Assembly: GCF_026151205.1 (NCBI RefSeq)
Contig: NC_087082.1
Coordinates: 6,021,908-6,085,907, forward strand
Reading direction: 5' to 3'
DNA from: Bolinopsis microptera
Lineage: Eukaryota; Ctenophora; Tentaculata; Lobata; Bolinopsidae
DNA length: 64,000 bases
Notes under the pieces: model-generated
Told to the model about the DNA's origin: nothing
Databases searched by the model: none
What the model saw: only the letters and a program-made list of their open reading frames with translations
Shown here: positions 23,761 through 34,153 of the stretch, piece by piece
How the letters are laid out: each line of letters begins with the position of its first letter
How positions within the stretch are numbered: the first letter of the stretch is position 1
Made by a program: the position numbers and the translations under genes

Positions 23761-24254
23761 GCCACCTCCCTGGGCTAGCCCCCGGCTATAATCGCAAAAT
23801 TGGCAGTATTTAATCTTCTGATTATGAAATACGAAATATGAAGGTCACGTGTTCAGGGTCTGGGTAGCTACTTAATTAGCTCATTACTGCAATCATGTGA
23901 CTCAGCTCTAGACGCCAGACGGTGATTAATACTGTACTAGACAGTGCCTGCTTACGAACAACCTTATTAAGCACCTCTGGTTGTAAGTCACGTGACCCAA
24001 TGATACTCAGACTTGCATGAAAAAAAGGGAATTCGCACAAACGCGCTCAATCAGGGGTCTGGCAGCATATGCCAATTAGATATCATTTCTGATTATTACT
24101 CGTCTAGTGTCGTGACTCATGTCTACTCGTGTTACATTGTGTCTGCTACGTACTGCTTGTTTAAGCAATGTCTAGTAGTAGATAGGAAGATTTGTTAAAA
24201 AAACTATATCTGTTCGGACGTTGAAGCCGCCCTAAGTCGAGTCGAGTAGTAGTA

Positions 24255-24365
24255 AATCTAAAACATCGTCCGTCTGGTTGTTCTACTCAGAAGAAAATGG
24301 GATCCCTTATGCAAGCTGCAAGAAGTGCTCGATGAAGATTAGGCGTGGAAAGGAAGGAAATTTTC
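24255..24365 (+). pseudogene. BED zinc-finger relic of a hAT transposase
   Basis: The plus strand reads SSVWLFYSEENGIPYASC followed by KKCSMKIRRG. Spacing of the tryptophan and the CxxC pair matches the N-terminal BED finger common in hAT transposases. The rest of the transposase is absent. Position inside the hAT element supports the reading. Confidence 0.6.
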
Positions 24366-24612
24366 CGGCAACATCCGGCAAAAACCGGCAAAATCCGGCA
24401 AAATCCGGCTGCCTTTTATTTCACTCTGAAACCACCGGTTCCGGTCCGGCAAAATCCGGCTTGCCGGATTTGAGATCCAAATCCGGCTGAATCCGGTCCG
24501 GCAGCCAAAACCCCAATCCGGTCGGTTCCTAGTACTTACCCACTGTACTTACCTACTGTACTAACCCACTGTACTTATCCACTGTTATACTAACCCACTG
24601 CTCCTCCCTCAG

Positions 24613-27012
24613 GTGACTGACTACGCCCTGTTAGCAAAGTCAGGGTTCTCCCGCCGACAAGTAACACTAGCACAGCTGTGGACGTGTTTCAGTGGTATTC
24701 TGGGCAGTATTACGGGCATCATCTTCGATAAGTCCTTCTGTTGTCAGGTAAGCTTTGTTCATTATTAGTTATTTCTTCGTTATACTTATATTTAAGACCC
24801 TTATCTATTATAAGACCCTTATCTATAAGACCCTTATATTTAAGACCCTTATCTATAAGACCCTTATCTATAATATCATTATCTGTAAGACCCTAAGTAT
24901 CTATAAGACCCTTATCTATAAGACCTTTATTTATAAGACCCTAAGTATCTATAAGACCCTAAGTAACTATAAGACCCTAACTATCTATAAGACCCTTACC
25001 TATAAGACCCTTATCTATAAGACCCTAAGTATCTATAAGACCCTTATCTATAAAACCCTTATATTTAAGACCCTTATCTATAATAAGACCCTTATCTATA
25101 AGACCCTTATCTATAAGACCCTAAGTATCTATGAGACCCTTATATATAATACCCTTATATTTGAGACCCTTATCTTTAAGGGGGCCGGGGGGGGGGGGGG
25201 TCTTCATCAAAATTCTCTCGAAATTGATTTTATAGTTGTTTCTGATAGAGGGGAGTGATATCTATCAGCTGCTTTTGGTCCCATGGAAAAATATTGTTCC
25301 TAGCCAAAATTATCGCCAGTCAAAGGTCAGCGCTTATGTGTAATTGTATTGCGCGAGCGATTTTCAATCGCGCGCCCTGAAAATCGAGTCTAAAAATCTA
25401 TCTTCTCCTACATTTTTTGAGCAATCACCCTGAAACTTTCAGGATATGTTCTATGGATCATTTAGAAGATATCTGTCGAGCCGAATTTTGAGATAGGCCT
25501 TAGAAGATTTTTTATTCAATTTTGAAAATCTTGGACCTCATTTTTTTACGATTTTTCCAGGTCCAAGATTTTCAAAATTGAATAAAAAATCTTCTAAGGC
25601 CTATCTCAAAATTCGGCTCGACAGATATCTTCTAAATGATCCCTAGAACATATCCTGAAAGTTTCAGGGTGATTGCTCAAAAAATGTAGGAGAAGATAGA
25701 TTTTTAGACTCGATTTTCAGGGCGCGCGATTGAAAATCGCTCGCGCAATACAATTGTCAATTACACATGAGCGCTGACCTTTGACTGGCGATAATTTTGG
25801 CTAGGAACAATATTTTTCCATGGGACCAAAAGCAGCTGATAGATATCACTCCCCTCTATCAGAAACAACTATAAAATCAATTTCGAGAGAATTTTGATGA
25901 AGACCCCCCCCCGGCCCCCTTATTTTTAAAACCACTAAACAGTTTGTGCTCTATCACGTAACGCAGTTGTGGAAGTGTAGAGAGATCAGGATAGAATAGT
26001 GACCGTTAGATATGGAGAGTATAATTCCGCTTTTGAGTAATTCCAACAGGATGATTTAAATCATGCACATTAAGATAATTTACAAGCAGAACCAAGGTGG
26101 TGGTATGTGAGCGCTCAGGAGATGAAATAGAATAGTTTCCGATAATTTCTTTATTGCACGTCATCATGACGTCGCAACTGAGCAAGCTCCCTTTAAGGTC
26201 CCCAGTTTTAATAAGTTCTTACTGGTGGGTTGAGGATCGACTAGACAGATAAATCTAAATTATGCCGGTTTCCAATAGATTCTACAGAGCGAAATTTGTA
26301 ATAATTTGTCAGCATTAGCAGCTTTTACTCTCACTGATCTGTGATTCGTTCCATTTTTATTGATCATGTAAAATGATGTCAACTATTGTGTAACTATGGC
26401 CGAGCACTGGAATATTTCACCTCAAGACGAGGTCATTTGAACTCCCTGATATATAACGGTAGTTATTATCTTTGCTAGAGAAATACATTTTTATAAGCAT
26501 TTTAGAGCAAAATGTTTGTTCATAGCATTAGTCATGATAGAATATGTGGCAAGGAAAATATTTCTCAAATTATGTGGGGCTTTCAGTGGCCTTCCTAACT
26601 TGATAAATTAAAGAAGAAATGTGACCCTCCCTGGGGTTTCCGTCAACGCAAAATACAATATTATATATTAAACTAATTTATTCAAAATATATTTAACTAA
26701 TTTTTTTCTGGGGTTGACTTAGCGAGAAGCATAATATTAGCGATTTGGAAATTAATCAGACTGAACATATTCCAGGGAGAAACATAATCATCTGTAACCT
26801 GTAAATGTCTTAAAAATGTCAAATGATTTTATTTTTCTAAAACAGTACATTTTGTTCAGGCGGTTGTTTTACCACTGACGTCCGGGATATTCCTCTACGT
26901 GTCTCTCACCTCCTTAATACCCTCCCTCCTTCAAGCTACACCTAAACAATCCATCGTACAAACTATTGTCGTTATTTGTGGACTGTTACTTACTTACACT
27001 GTAGCCCATTAA
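24613..27012 (+). CDS. ZIP-family metal transporter, ZIP13/ZIP7-like (3' two exons)
   Basis: Exon 24613-24747 encodes VTDYALLAKSGFSRRQVTLA, then QLWTCFSGILGSITGIIF. Exon 26860-27012 encodes AVVLPLTSGIFLYVSL, then TSLIPSLLQ, a last hydrophobic helix and a stop. Both exons are phase 0 with good GT-AG sites. The pattern [HExPHE]-x-DxAxLxxSGFS... and LPxTSGxFLYxxLxxxIPxLL is the C-terminal third of SLC39A7/A13-type transporters, which move zinc across secretory-pathway membranes. The exon carrying the metal-binding HExPHE must lie upstream; I did not find it, so either it is beyond long repeats or this is a partial copy. The 2.1-kb intron holds a minisatellite and a foldback element. AATAAA at 27243-27248 may be the poly(A) signal. 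Confidence 0.78.
24765..25176. repeat. 15-bp minisatellite in ZIP-like intron
   Basis: Repeats of CTATAAGACCCTTAT and related CTAAGTATCTATAAGACC starting about 20 bp after the ZIP donor. They run up to the foldback element. Confidence 0.9.
25179..25920. mobile_element. 742-bp near-perfect foldback element, TA-flanked
   Basis: Two arms of about 360 bp in opposite orientation meet at a spacer of about 20 bp (25539-25558). Ends are AGGGGGCCGG and its complement, each next to TA (25177-25178, 25921-25922), as in Tc1/mariner-type MITEs. By eye the arms differ by a few substitutions and a 7-bp duplication in the right arm. Long G/C runs sit just inside each end. No protein is encoded. Confidence 0.88.
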
Positions 27013-27821
27013 AATTAACTTGAATATTAATTTCTTAAATTTCAGTAATGTTATTGTTTTCCAGCACATTCTATTTTTGTAGTTACCAACAAGATTATTG
27101 TACGTGATGTAAATCAGGTCTTTGGGTAATGTGAACAATCTTCAGAGTAAAGGGAGGTGTTTTATATTTGTGGCTCGCTACTTGCTAGTATGTAATGTTG
27201 GAGAGGCTTTTGAAATGATTTATTATTATTAAGTTGATTGAAAATAAAGAATTTTATTTTGTGTCTACGGTCTAAGGTAGATTCCTTAACCAAAATTAGG
27301 TTAAGAATCCATCTGGATTAATTGTTCAATAAAGTCAAGGTGTTCTGATAGCTGTACAGTGTACAGTGTACAATGTACAATGTACAATGTACAGGCATAA
27401 ACATTTTAACTTACCCAGATTATAGTAATTAAGTTATTTTTAGTACACGTGCTTAAACCAATTATTCCAGCCTTGTATCTGGAACCTCTAATTCCTTGCT
27501 TTGTTAATTAAGGTATGATTATTATTGGAGTGATAGTTGAATATCAGAAAGGTTGGGTTTAAAACATTTAAAAGCGCAAAAATGAATGTATGTATTGCAA
27601 AGTATAAAACTAGCATCGAAATAGACTTTAAATATTAAATTTGACATTTGCAGTGCTGTTTTAGATAAATGTACTTTTTAAACATATCGATTTACATTAA
27701 AGGGGGTGTTTATTTTGTGTAACGTTGGGTTAGTTTTGTTTTAAATGTTCTTAGTGTAATAAAGTGTTATCATATGCATATCACGATCAAACATAAATAT
27801 TAAATCATATTTTTTTTTCAG
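27013..27821. other. ZIP 3' region, then no gene recognised
   Basis: Probable 3' UTR with AATAAA at 27243 and again near 27328. A short GTACAGTGTACAATGTACA array lies at about 27355-27393. The rest is AT-rich. Confidence 0.45.
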
Positions 27822-28028
27822 AAGCTGTATCAATTCTTCTCCCGTCATTCAATGAACCTTAAAAAGTTTATCAGTCTGTCTACACTAATATTTGATGGTT
27901 TATGGTTATTACTCAAGCACCATCTGGCAAAATATCTCAGGAGGAAAATGATTCGATACAATTACAATAACCCTGCTACTACTATAACTGTTATGCCACG
28001 TCAGTACTGTAAACGTGGGCTATTTTAA
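27822..28028 (+). CDS. Possible terminal exon of an unidentified gene
   Basis: A long T tract ending in CAG precedes an open frame of 68 codons and a stop. It begins KLYQFFSRHSMNLKKF, contains the hydrophobic STLIFDGLWLLL, then basic KYLRRKMIRYNYNNP, and ends MPRQYCKRGLF. The frame is phase 0 from the acceptor and has coding-like composition against an AT-rich background. The ZIP-like frame already ended at 27012, so it is not a plain continuation. I do not recognise the family. It could be an alternative last exon or a chance frame. Confidence 0.35.
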   Translation, partial: KLYQFFSRHSMNLKKFISLSTLIFDGLWLLLKHHLAKYLRRKMIRYNYNNPATTITVMPRQYCKRGLF

Positions 28029-29054
28029 TATATAAGTCATCCAAACCATGCTCAGTAGCATAATATGTTGAAATTAGGTGTGGCCATACTCTACCAGAGG
28101 TTTCCAGAAGCATTCTTTTCTGCTGCTCCAGTCTTACGAAAGCTTAATATTTACTGCGTAACCTAATTCGGTGCATATAATAATATATTATAATCTCATC
28201 CTGCACCAGGCAATGTTCTAGAAAATAGGAGTTTCGTCTTCGTAACGCGCGAAACCTTAAAACTAGATATGGCCGCGCAAAATATACCACGTGATCGCGC
28301 GCGTTCGTGCTAACTTAATTAAATTAGCTAATTAATTATTTGGAAGTTTTGCAGTTTGCAATGTGCGTGACAGTGCATGGCACTTGTATTTCTCGGAGAT
28401 TGTTTCGTCTGACTGTTTTATCACTTACGTTTTCAACGGCATACTTTGAACAATTAAACTTTTTTCTCCTTCATTTATTTACTTCCGTGAGATGAATATA
28501 GTAATACTCTTTTGTCCGAACCAACGCCTACTTTAACGTCGTCAGTTATCGATTACCAAACGCATTATATTACGTATAGTCTATTTAAGGATCTACCTGG
28601 ACCTCTTTCAGCCGTGAACAGGAGTGGTGAACCGTGAATGCCGTTCCAAGTAGTTTTAGTTTAGAAGTAGTCCATGTTGCATGTGTAGTGGAATGCAGAG
28701 GGGTTGAGGAACGTAACAGATCCTGACTGTTTTAAATGTATGACCGAAATTTGAGATTTGAATTAAATTACGTAATACGTGAACAATCCCTATATTTATT
28801 ATAAAAATTCAGTAGATAATATTAGTCAAAGGTCATTTAAACTCACGAGTAATTATGATTAGCTAGAGAATTGATAAACTAAGTTCATTTACGAAAAATA
28901 ACGACAGAGGTTAAAACACAAAAATGTCACAGCAATGATAAGTAAAATTCCAGAGGTATTGGATAATAAAATTGGATTAAAAAGAAAATTGACGAGAATT
29001 ATGAAATAAATAATTATTCAGCGCTAAATTTCTCAATGATATGTCAAGGATGAT
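28029..29054. other. No gene recognised; MITE end
   Basis: Around 28765-28793 the sequence TTACGTAATACGTGAACAA is a diverged right end of the GTTCACATATTA MITE family. No other feature supported. Confidence 0.4.
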
Positions 29055-30663
29055 CTAGGATCGAGCAATGGCAGAGTTTTTCATTTTCATGTAAACACAA
29101 TTGATTTCCGCTTTGTCGTTCATCACGTGGATAACGCACCCAAATTTAGTGTTCTCGTCATCAAACTGAAAATATTCAATGATTAATAACGGTATGTGAA
29201 TGTCTAACGCATTTCCTTTCGAAAGTTGATATTTTATTATAATAATACGAGGAGAGTACAGCATATAAAATATACCAGCGTCATAACCATATAATACGGG
29301 TCAAAAACCAGGACAGAGCCAGTGGCGTAACTTTGCCTGTTGGCGCCCCCCCCCCCCCCCCCCCCGCTCAGTGACGAAAAGCGCCCCCCTAAAAATTTTT
29401 GTGTCCCTAAAAAAAAAAAAAAAGGTCGGGTACTTTTTTTCTCGCCCCCCTACAGCTTTTTGCGCCCCCTGAAGCAAAAAAAGGTACCCCAAATATTTTT
29501 TTTTCGCGTCGACCGAACGCTAAATTGGACAGGGAAATACACAAACAAGGCGTTTTTTCAGTGAAAGGGCCTAAAATTCAAGAAAATTGCGCCCCCCTCA
29601 TACGGCGCCCCCCCGCACAGCGGGGTCTGCGGGGCCCTAAGTTACGCCACTGGACAGAGCAAAACTGAATATGTTTAACATAATATGTTTCTTAACACTC
29701 AGTTTTACTCATAGCTATTGTTACACATAGTGTAATCATTAAGAACCCCTCCCCCTCATTGATTACGTAATATGTGAACGACCCCTTACATGTTTCTTCA
29801 CAATAGTGTAGGTTCGCTGGAAGTAAGTTCGCACCAAATGCCGGGTACTGTAAGGTTCCTTGCGGATGAAGAGTGCATAGCATCTGTACCTGAAAGAGAT
29901 ATGTTAACAAACAAATGACAATTTTCTACCTTAAAGTTAAAACCGTAACCATCCAATTCGTTCATATGAGAGCAGGAGTTGCAGCTTATGGCTTATGCTA
30001 AGAATATACTTGATTATTGAACGTTCGAATAAAACCCCGATGAAATATACATACTCGCTGGTGCACCGATCCGATTTGACTCGGATAAAACAGCGAGTTG
30101 CTCCACATTTGTCCGTTTTGAAAGTCCCAAAAGTCTCTTTTGCTATCTCCCTGGCTTCCTCGGAGTAAACAGTGTGGAGATCGTATACTGTGTTGGTTTG
30201 GTGCTCCTCGTGCAGTCTCTGTGTTTCTGCTTTGTCTGAGCAGGTGGATACGTCAAACTAGCAATAGACTAGTAAGATAGGTTAGTCAAACTAGCAATAG
30301 ACTAGTAAGATAGGTTAGTCAAACTAGCAATAGACTAGTAAGCTAGGTTAGTCAAACTAGCAATAGACTAGTAAGATAGGTTAGTCAAACTAGCAATAGA
30401 CTAGTAAGATAGGTTAGTCAAACTAGCAATAGACTAGTAAGCTAGGTTAGTCAAACTAGCAATAGACTAGTAAGCTAGGTTAGTCAAACTAGCAATAGAC
30501 TAGCAATAGTCTAGCAAACTAGGTAAGTTTAACATGTTTTCTAATGAACTGATAATAACAAATAAAAGCGCAACTCACGCTCTAACAGCTGTATGGGAGC
30601 AGCGGAGTAGGCTAGGGTTATTATCGCCAGTAACAGACACAGGGCCTGTTTCACTACTGCCAT
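29055..30663 (-). CDS. Small secreted cysteine-containing protein, unidentified
   Basis: Four exons: 30663-30579, 30235-30055, 29889-29790 and 29165-29055. They encode 158 residues with matching phases (1, 2, 0) and GT-AG borders. Exon 1 is a clear signal peptide (MAVVKQALCLLLAIITLAYS) with likely cleavage near SAA. The mature part has an acidic, helical-looking stretch, then three cysteine pairs: KCGATRC, RCTSEYRC and GC...NC. The C-terminus is short and lysine-rich. I do not recognise a family; three pairs of nearby cysteines suggest a disulfide-bonded extracellular domain. The exon 2 acceptor (CTGCTCAG) was chosen by phase; a CTAG 17 bp upstream does not fit. Intron 1 is filled by a 33-bp minisatellite and intron 3 contains two transposon insertions. 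Confidence 0.72.
29320..29652. mobile_element. 333-bp hAT-type MITE in intron 3
   Basis: Inverted ends CAGTGGCGTAACTT and AAGTTACGCCACTG are perfect. The 8-bp duplication GACAGAGC lies at 29312-29319 and 29653-29660. The interior has alternating C runs, A runs and GCGCCCCCC blocks, and no coding potential. Confidence 0.92.
29736..29785. mobile_element. Solo end of the GTTCACATATTA MITE family at a splice donor
   Basis: CCCTCATTGATTACGTAATA followed by TGTGAACGACCCC and TTA. It matches the right ends at 15318 and 20935. On the minus strand the element begins four to five bases inside intron 3 of the secreted-protein gene, so the donor GTAAGG takes its downstream bases from the element. Confidence 0.65.
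30252..30520. repeat. 33-bp minisatellite in intron 1
   Basis: About eight copies of a unit containing GTCAAACTAGCAATAGAC and TAGTAAGATAGG. It fills most of intron 1 of the secreted-protein gene and ends about 17 bp before the exon 2 acceptor. Confidence 0.92.
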
Positions 30664-32136
30664 AATTTCCTTTAAAATATCAGTGTTATTTGAGGTTATC
30701 TTCTCGTGCACTGTTTCATGTTCATTGTTATTATTTATGCTATATTAATTTTATGATAAATTACAAATTCTTCCACGGTCCTCTTTACTGTGATTCAAAT
30801 CTTCTGCAAAACAGAAAGTTTCTTCTGCTATAATGATATTCTAGCACAATAACACATGACAGCTAATCCTTTCTTTTCAAACAAAATTATGCTTAGACGG
30901 GAAATGTTACCTTAAAGTCAGTATCTACAGTATGTCTCTATATACTGTGCCTCTCTAATCTCTATACACCACACATTTACAAGCGGGCTATTCATATAAA
31001 GGTCGACCTTGTTGACTTTAGTGTCGTGTTGATGAACAAACCTTTTGCACAGGTTCAGGACATCTAGGCAGGGTGCACAGGTTCAGGACATCTAGGGTGT
31101 ATATCCCAAAGTAAGCTAGATATCCCGAAATGCAACAAAAATAAATTTCAACAGAGTGTGGAACAATGCCTAACTGACCTGCGACTGTTTTCTTGTTGTG
31201 GTCATATACTCATTATATATCCTGTACGTCCAAGGTATAACTGTATATAAAGATATAAGTTAGCGACTTTAGTTCACGTGATACTGTAGCAACAACAATA
31301 TTAACGAAACTTATGAGGTATACTGGGCTTCTTCTTTGTACCCTAACTAATAGTAATAGTAAACATGCGTCACAGAGAAAATTTCGATTGTTGAACAGTG
31401 CAAAATAAAGTGAGAATCTAGCAAGCAGGTTTGTGATAAGGTTTTATGATAGACTTACATACCATCTACCACGTAGGCTAGACCAACGACAAATCTCACA
31501 ACATCTTATTAACATATTACTTTACCAGCTATCACTACCAGTACCACGTAGGTTAGACCAACGACAAATCTCACAACATCTTAACATATCGCTCCATCAA
31601 AACAGGAGCACGACGATTTCATCTAAAATGGTGTTGTTCTTAAACCAAACAGTAAACAGTCGACAACACATAAGTTATACGTTTGTCAAAACATGTAATA
31701 ATCTCTGGGGGCCCGCCCCAATAGATTTTAATGATGATTAATTATAATTCGTGCCTTTGTGAGCGAAATAAAACTTGTCATAAGTTGACGAATAAGTCGG
31801 ATAACGGAAATTAATAAAGTGCAATAAACGGGTCATTATCGCTTTGGCACTGCACGTGGAGTTAATATATAACGTTGTAACGTAGCCAGTAAACAGCTGA
31901 TAATTAATGAAGTATATTATATTGACAAGTTTATCATCTTATTAACAAGTTAGCATGCTATCTACGTATTACCTGCTTAGTGACGTATGAATTCTAAGGA
32001 ACATTGTGACACGTGTTGTTTAAAGGAAGCAGTAAAAACAATAAAAACAGGTCCCTGACCACTGGTCTGGGACCTGTTGACCAGTGACCACCCAAACTGT
32101 GAAGTTCTTAGTTTGGAGAGTCCGTGTCAAAAAGTT
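30664..32136. other. No confident gene; possible retroelement tail
   Basis: The plus-strand frame 31433-31741 contains two near-copies of PRRLDQRQISQHL and ends NNLWGPAPIDFNDD. This faintly resembles the C-terminus of a non-LTR reverse transcriptase, but I do not claim it. The rest shows nothing supported. Confidence 0.3.
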
Positions 32137-32169
32137 AACAGTTCTGAAGTGGATCACTTCAGAACTGTT
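32137..32169. repeat. Perfect 15-bp inverted repeat, 3-nt loop
   Basis: AACAGTTCTGAAGTG and its exact complement flank GAT. An imperfect inverted repeat (GGTCCCTGACCA...GGGACC) lies 70 bp to the left. Confidence 0.85.
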
Positions 32170-33004
32170 TTTCAAAATGTCGCCCAGCAATTTAAAAAGG
32201 AGTGTGCAATAGATCAATTATAGAGATCTGAAACAATGAAAATAACAATAAACTCCAGCCCCGTTGATAAATGCCTTGGCTAAATAAGTTCAACAATCGA
32301 TATAATCTATTATTGCACAATACAGCTGCAAGATTGAGCACTGTAAAGTAGAGGCTGAGTAGTTGGTCGGATATCAGATACAGTGCATGCTGCAGACATT
32401 GTGCTTACTTTATATGTGAAGAAACAAATAAATATTTCTTCTAGCAGCTGCTAGAATAAATATTGAACTTTTAACTGCACCATGATAATGACACTCATGC
32501 ACCACCGAGATATTAAAAGCAATCGACATTATCAATTGGAAGTCGTCTGATAAGCGTAGAGCTGCTTAAACTTTAATTTGATTTTAATGCAGTGTGATCA
32601 TGACAACTATGCTATATCAGCTCTGCACCACTAATAGTAGTAGTAAACGTCATGTGGCCCATCTGCTTACCGATACTCCAATATATCACAAATACAGTTG
32701 TCGTAAACGTCACAGTACGATTCACAACGTCATGTGCCCTGACCAACAAGTATCCCCGGGGTAGTTCCACAACTGTACTAGCCTCCGAAAATAATTATGA
32801 CACGGTATTGATATGTTTTGGACATGTTAAAGGAATCTCTTGATGAGAATCGAACTGCAGCCATTCTCTTTGACAGTAACATATTTAAAGAAACTTATAG
32901 CACAATATTTTGTGAAATACATAAAAGTTTGTATATCTAGACTGGTGGTAACAAAATTGTAACCGATGTACAAAGCAAATAAACGCTGAATGTAGCTGAT
33001 TGCA

Positions 33005-33690
33005 TACCGTGTCGTATCAAGTTTTTTATCATCTCTCCTTCTTCAGAGACATGCTTTATTTCATCATACCATGTCATATCACGTTTTATCGTCTCTCCTT
33101 CTTCAGAGACAGGCTTTCTTTCAGCATACCTTGTCGTATCACGTTTTATCGTCCCTCCTTCTTAGCTTCTTCAGAGACAGGCTTTCTTTCAGCATACCAT
33201 GTCGTATCACGTTTTATCGTCTCTCCTTCTTCAGAGACAGGCTTTCTTGCAGCATACCGTGTCGTCTCTCCTTCTTCAGAGACAGGCTTTCTTTCAGCAT
33301 ACCATGTCGTATCACGTTTTATCGTCTCTCCTTCTTCAGAGACAGGCTTTCTTTCGGCATACCATGTCGTATCACGTTTTATCGTCTCTCCTTCTTCAGA
33401 GACCGACTTTATTTCAGCATACCGTGTCGTATCTTGTTTTTATCGTCTCTCCTTCTTCAGAGACAGGCTTTCTTGCAGCATACCGTGTCGTCTCTCCTTC
33501 TTCAGAGACAGGCTTCCTTTCAGCATACCGTGTCGTATCATGTTTTATCGTCTCTCCTTCTTCAGAGACAGGCTTTCTTTCAGCATACCGTGTCGTATCA
33601 TGTTTTATCGTCTCTCCTTCTTCAGAGACAGGCTTTCTTTCAGCATACCGTGTCGTATCATGTTTCATCGTCTCTACTTCTTCAGAGACA
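33005..33690. repeat. 60-bp minisatellite, open in several frames
   Basis: About 11 copies of a roughly 60-bp unit with CGTCTCTCCTTCTTCAGAGA and TCAGCATACC. Some units are shortened, losing the CGTATCACGTTTTAT part. Because most units are a multiple of three and lack stops, long ORFs (272, 231, 180 and, on the minus strand, 97 codons) arise in several frames at once. They are by-products of the array, not genes. Confidence 0.92.
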
Positions 33691-33829
33691 TTCACTATTT
33701 CAGTCAAGGTATTTATCCTTATATTTATTATTGGTTTTTAAATTTTTATTTTATTTATCAGTTTAATTTGCAGAAAGTGGTGTCAATATTATCGATTATC
33801 CTTCTTCCAACTACTTAAAAATAGGTACC

Positions 33830-34060
33830 ATGGACACTGGATCTCAGCAACATACAGAAGATACTGCCTGTCATCATTATAGAGTCTAGCGAATTCTACC
33901 CACAGGTCAGTCAGGCAGTGGATAACACTCTGATGACATCTTCTTTTGGAGATTTTCGGACTCTCAGACTACCTAGTTGAGTGTGTTCCATAACCTAGCA
34001 CCCTGCCTAAACGTCCGGTACTCCTGGACCTATGTGGCAAGCCTGCTCCCTGAACAAAAC
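33830..34060 (-). pseudogene. Possible remnant of a retroelement ORF2 C-terminus
   Basis: The minus strand contains RTFRQGARLWNTLN, resembling the conserved stretch near the C-terminus of CR1/L2 ORF2, with a stop soon after. No other part of the element is evident. Confidence 0.3.
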
Positions 34061-34128
34061 AAAAAAAAGAAAAAAAAGAAGCTGATTGCTCCTTCATTAA
34101 CAAATTTATCTGATAAATACTAATTGGT

Positions 34129-34153
34129 GTAGCACCTTTTCAAAAGGTGCTAC
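34129..34153. repeat. 25-nt palindrome
   Basis: GTAGCACCTTTT and its exact complement are separated by a single C. It sits in otherwise featureless DNA. Confidence 0.85.

Larger units (their letters stand above)
22298..24531. mobile_element. 2.2-kb non-autonomous hAT element
   Basis: Ends TAGGAACCGACCGG and CCGGTCGGTTCCTA are perfect inverted repeats. The 8-bp target duplication GTACTTAC lies at 22290-22297 and 24532-24539, drawn from the host minisatellite. CCGGC-rich subterminal repeats (ATCCGGC, TCCGGCAAAA) cluster at both ends. The interior carries five tandem repeats (22440-23760), a short RTE-type 3' tail (about 24214-24250, GTTGAAGCCGCC then AAGTCGAGTCGAG) and a BED-finger relic. No full transposase is present. 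Confidence 0.9.
21541..24600. repeat. 13-bp minisatellite TACTTACCCACTG, split by a hAT element
   Basis: Dense array from 21541 to 22297 and again from 24532 to about 24600, with periodic TACTTAGTACTTACCCA variants. The two blocks are one array divided by the insertion at 22298-24531. It ends about 20 bp before the ZIP exon acceptor, and each unit contains TACTTACC, the reverse complement of a donor-like GGTAAGTA. Confidence 0.92.

Noticed and set aside
22839-23778. Series of ORFs with RGKPRVQN- or SRFRARVAKGRPAF-like peptides
   Set aside because: They are products of the tandem repeat inside the hAT element and shift frame from copy to copy.
21539-25258. ORFs of the type YPLYLPTVL or YKTLIYKTLI
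   Set aside because: Translated 13-bp and 15-bp minisatellites with no other evidence of coding.
31433-31741. 102-codon ORF with repeated PRRLDQRQISQHL
   Set aside because: It starts in a local duplication, has no initiation context or family match, and at best is a retroelement tail.
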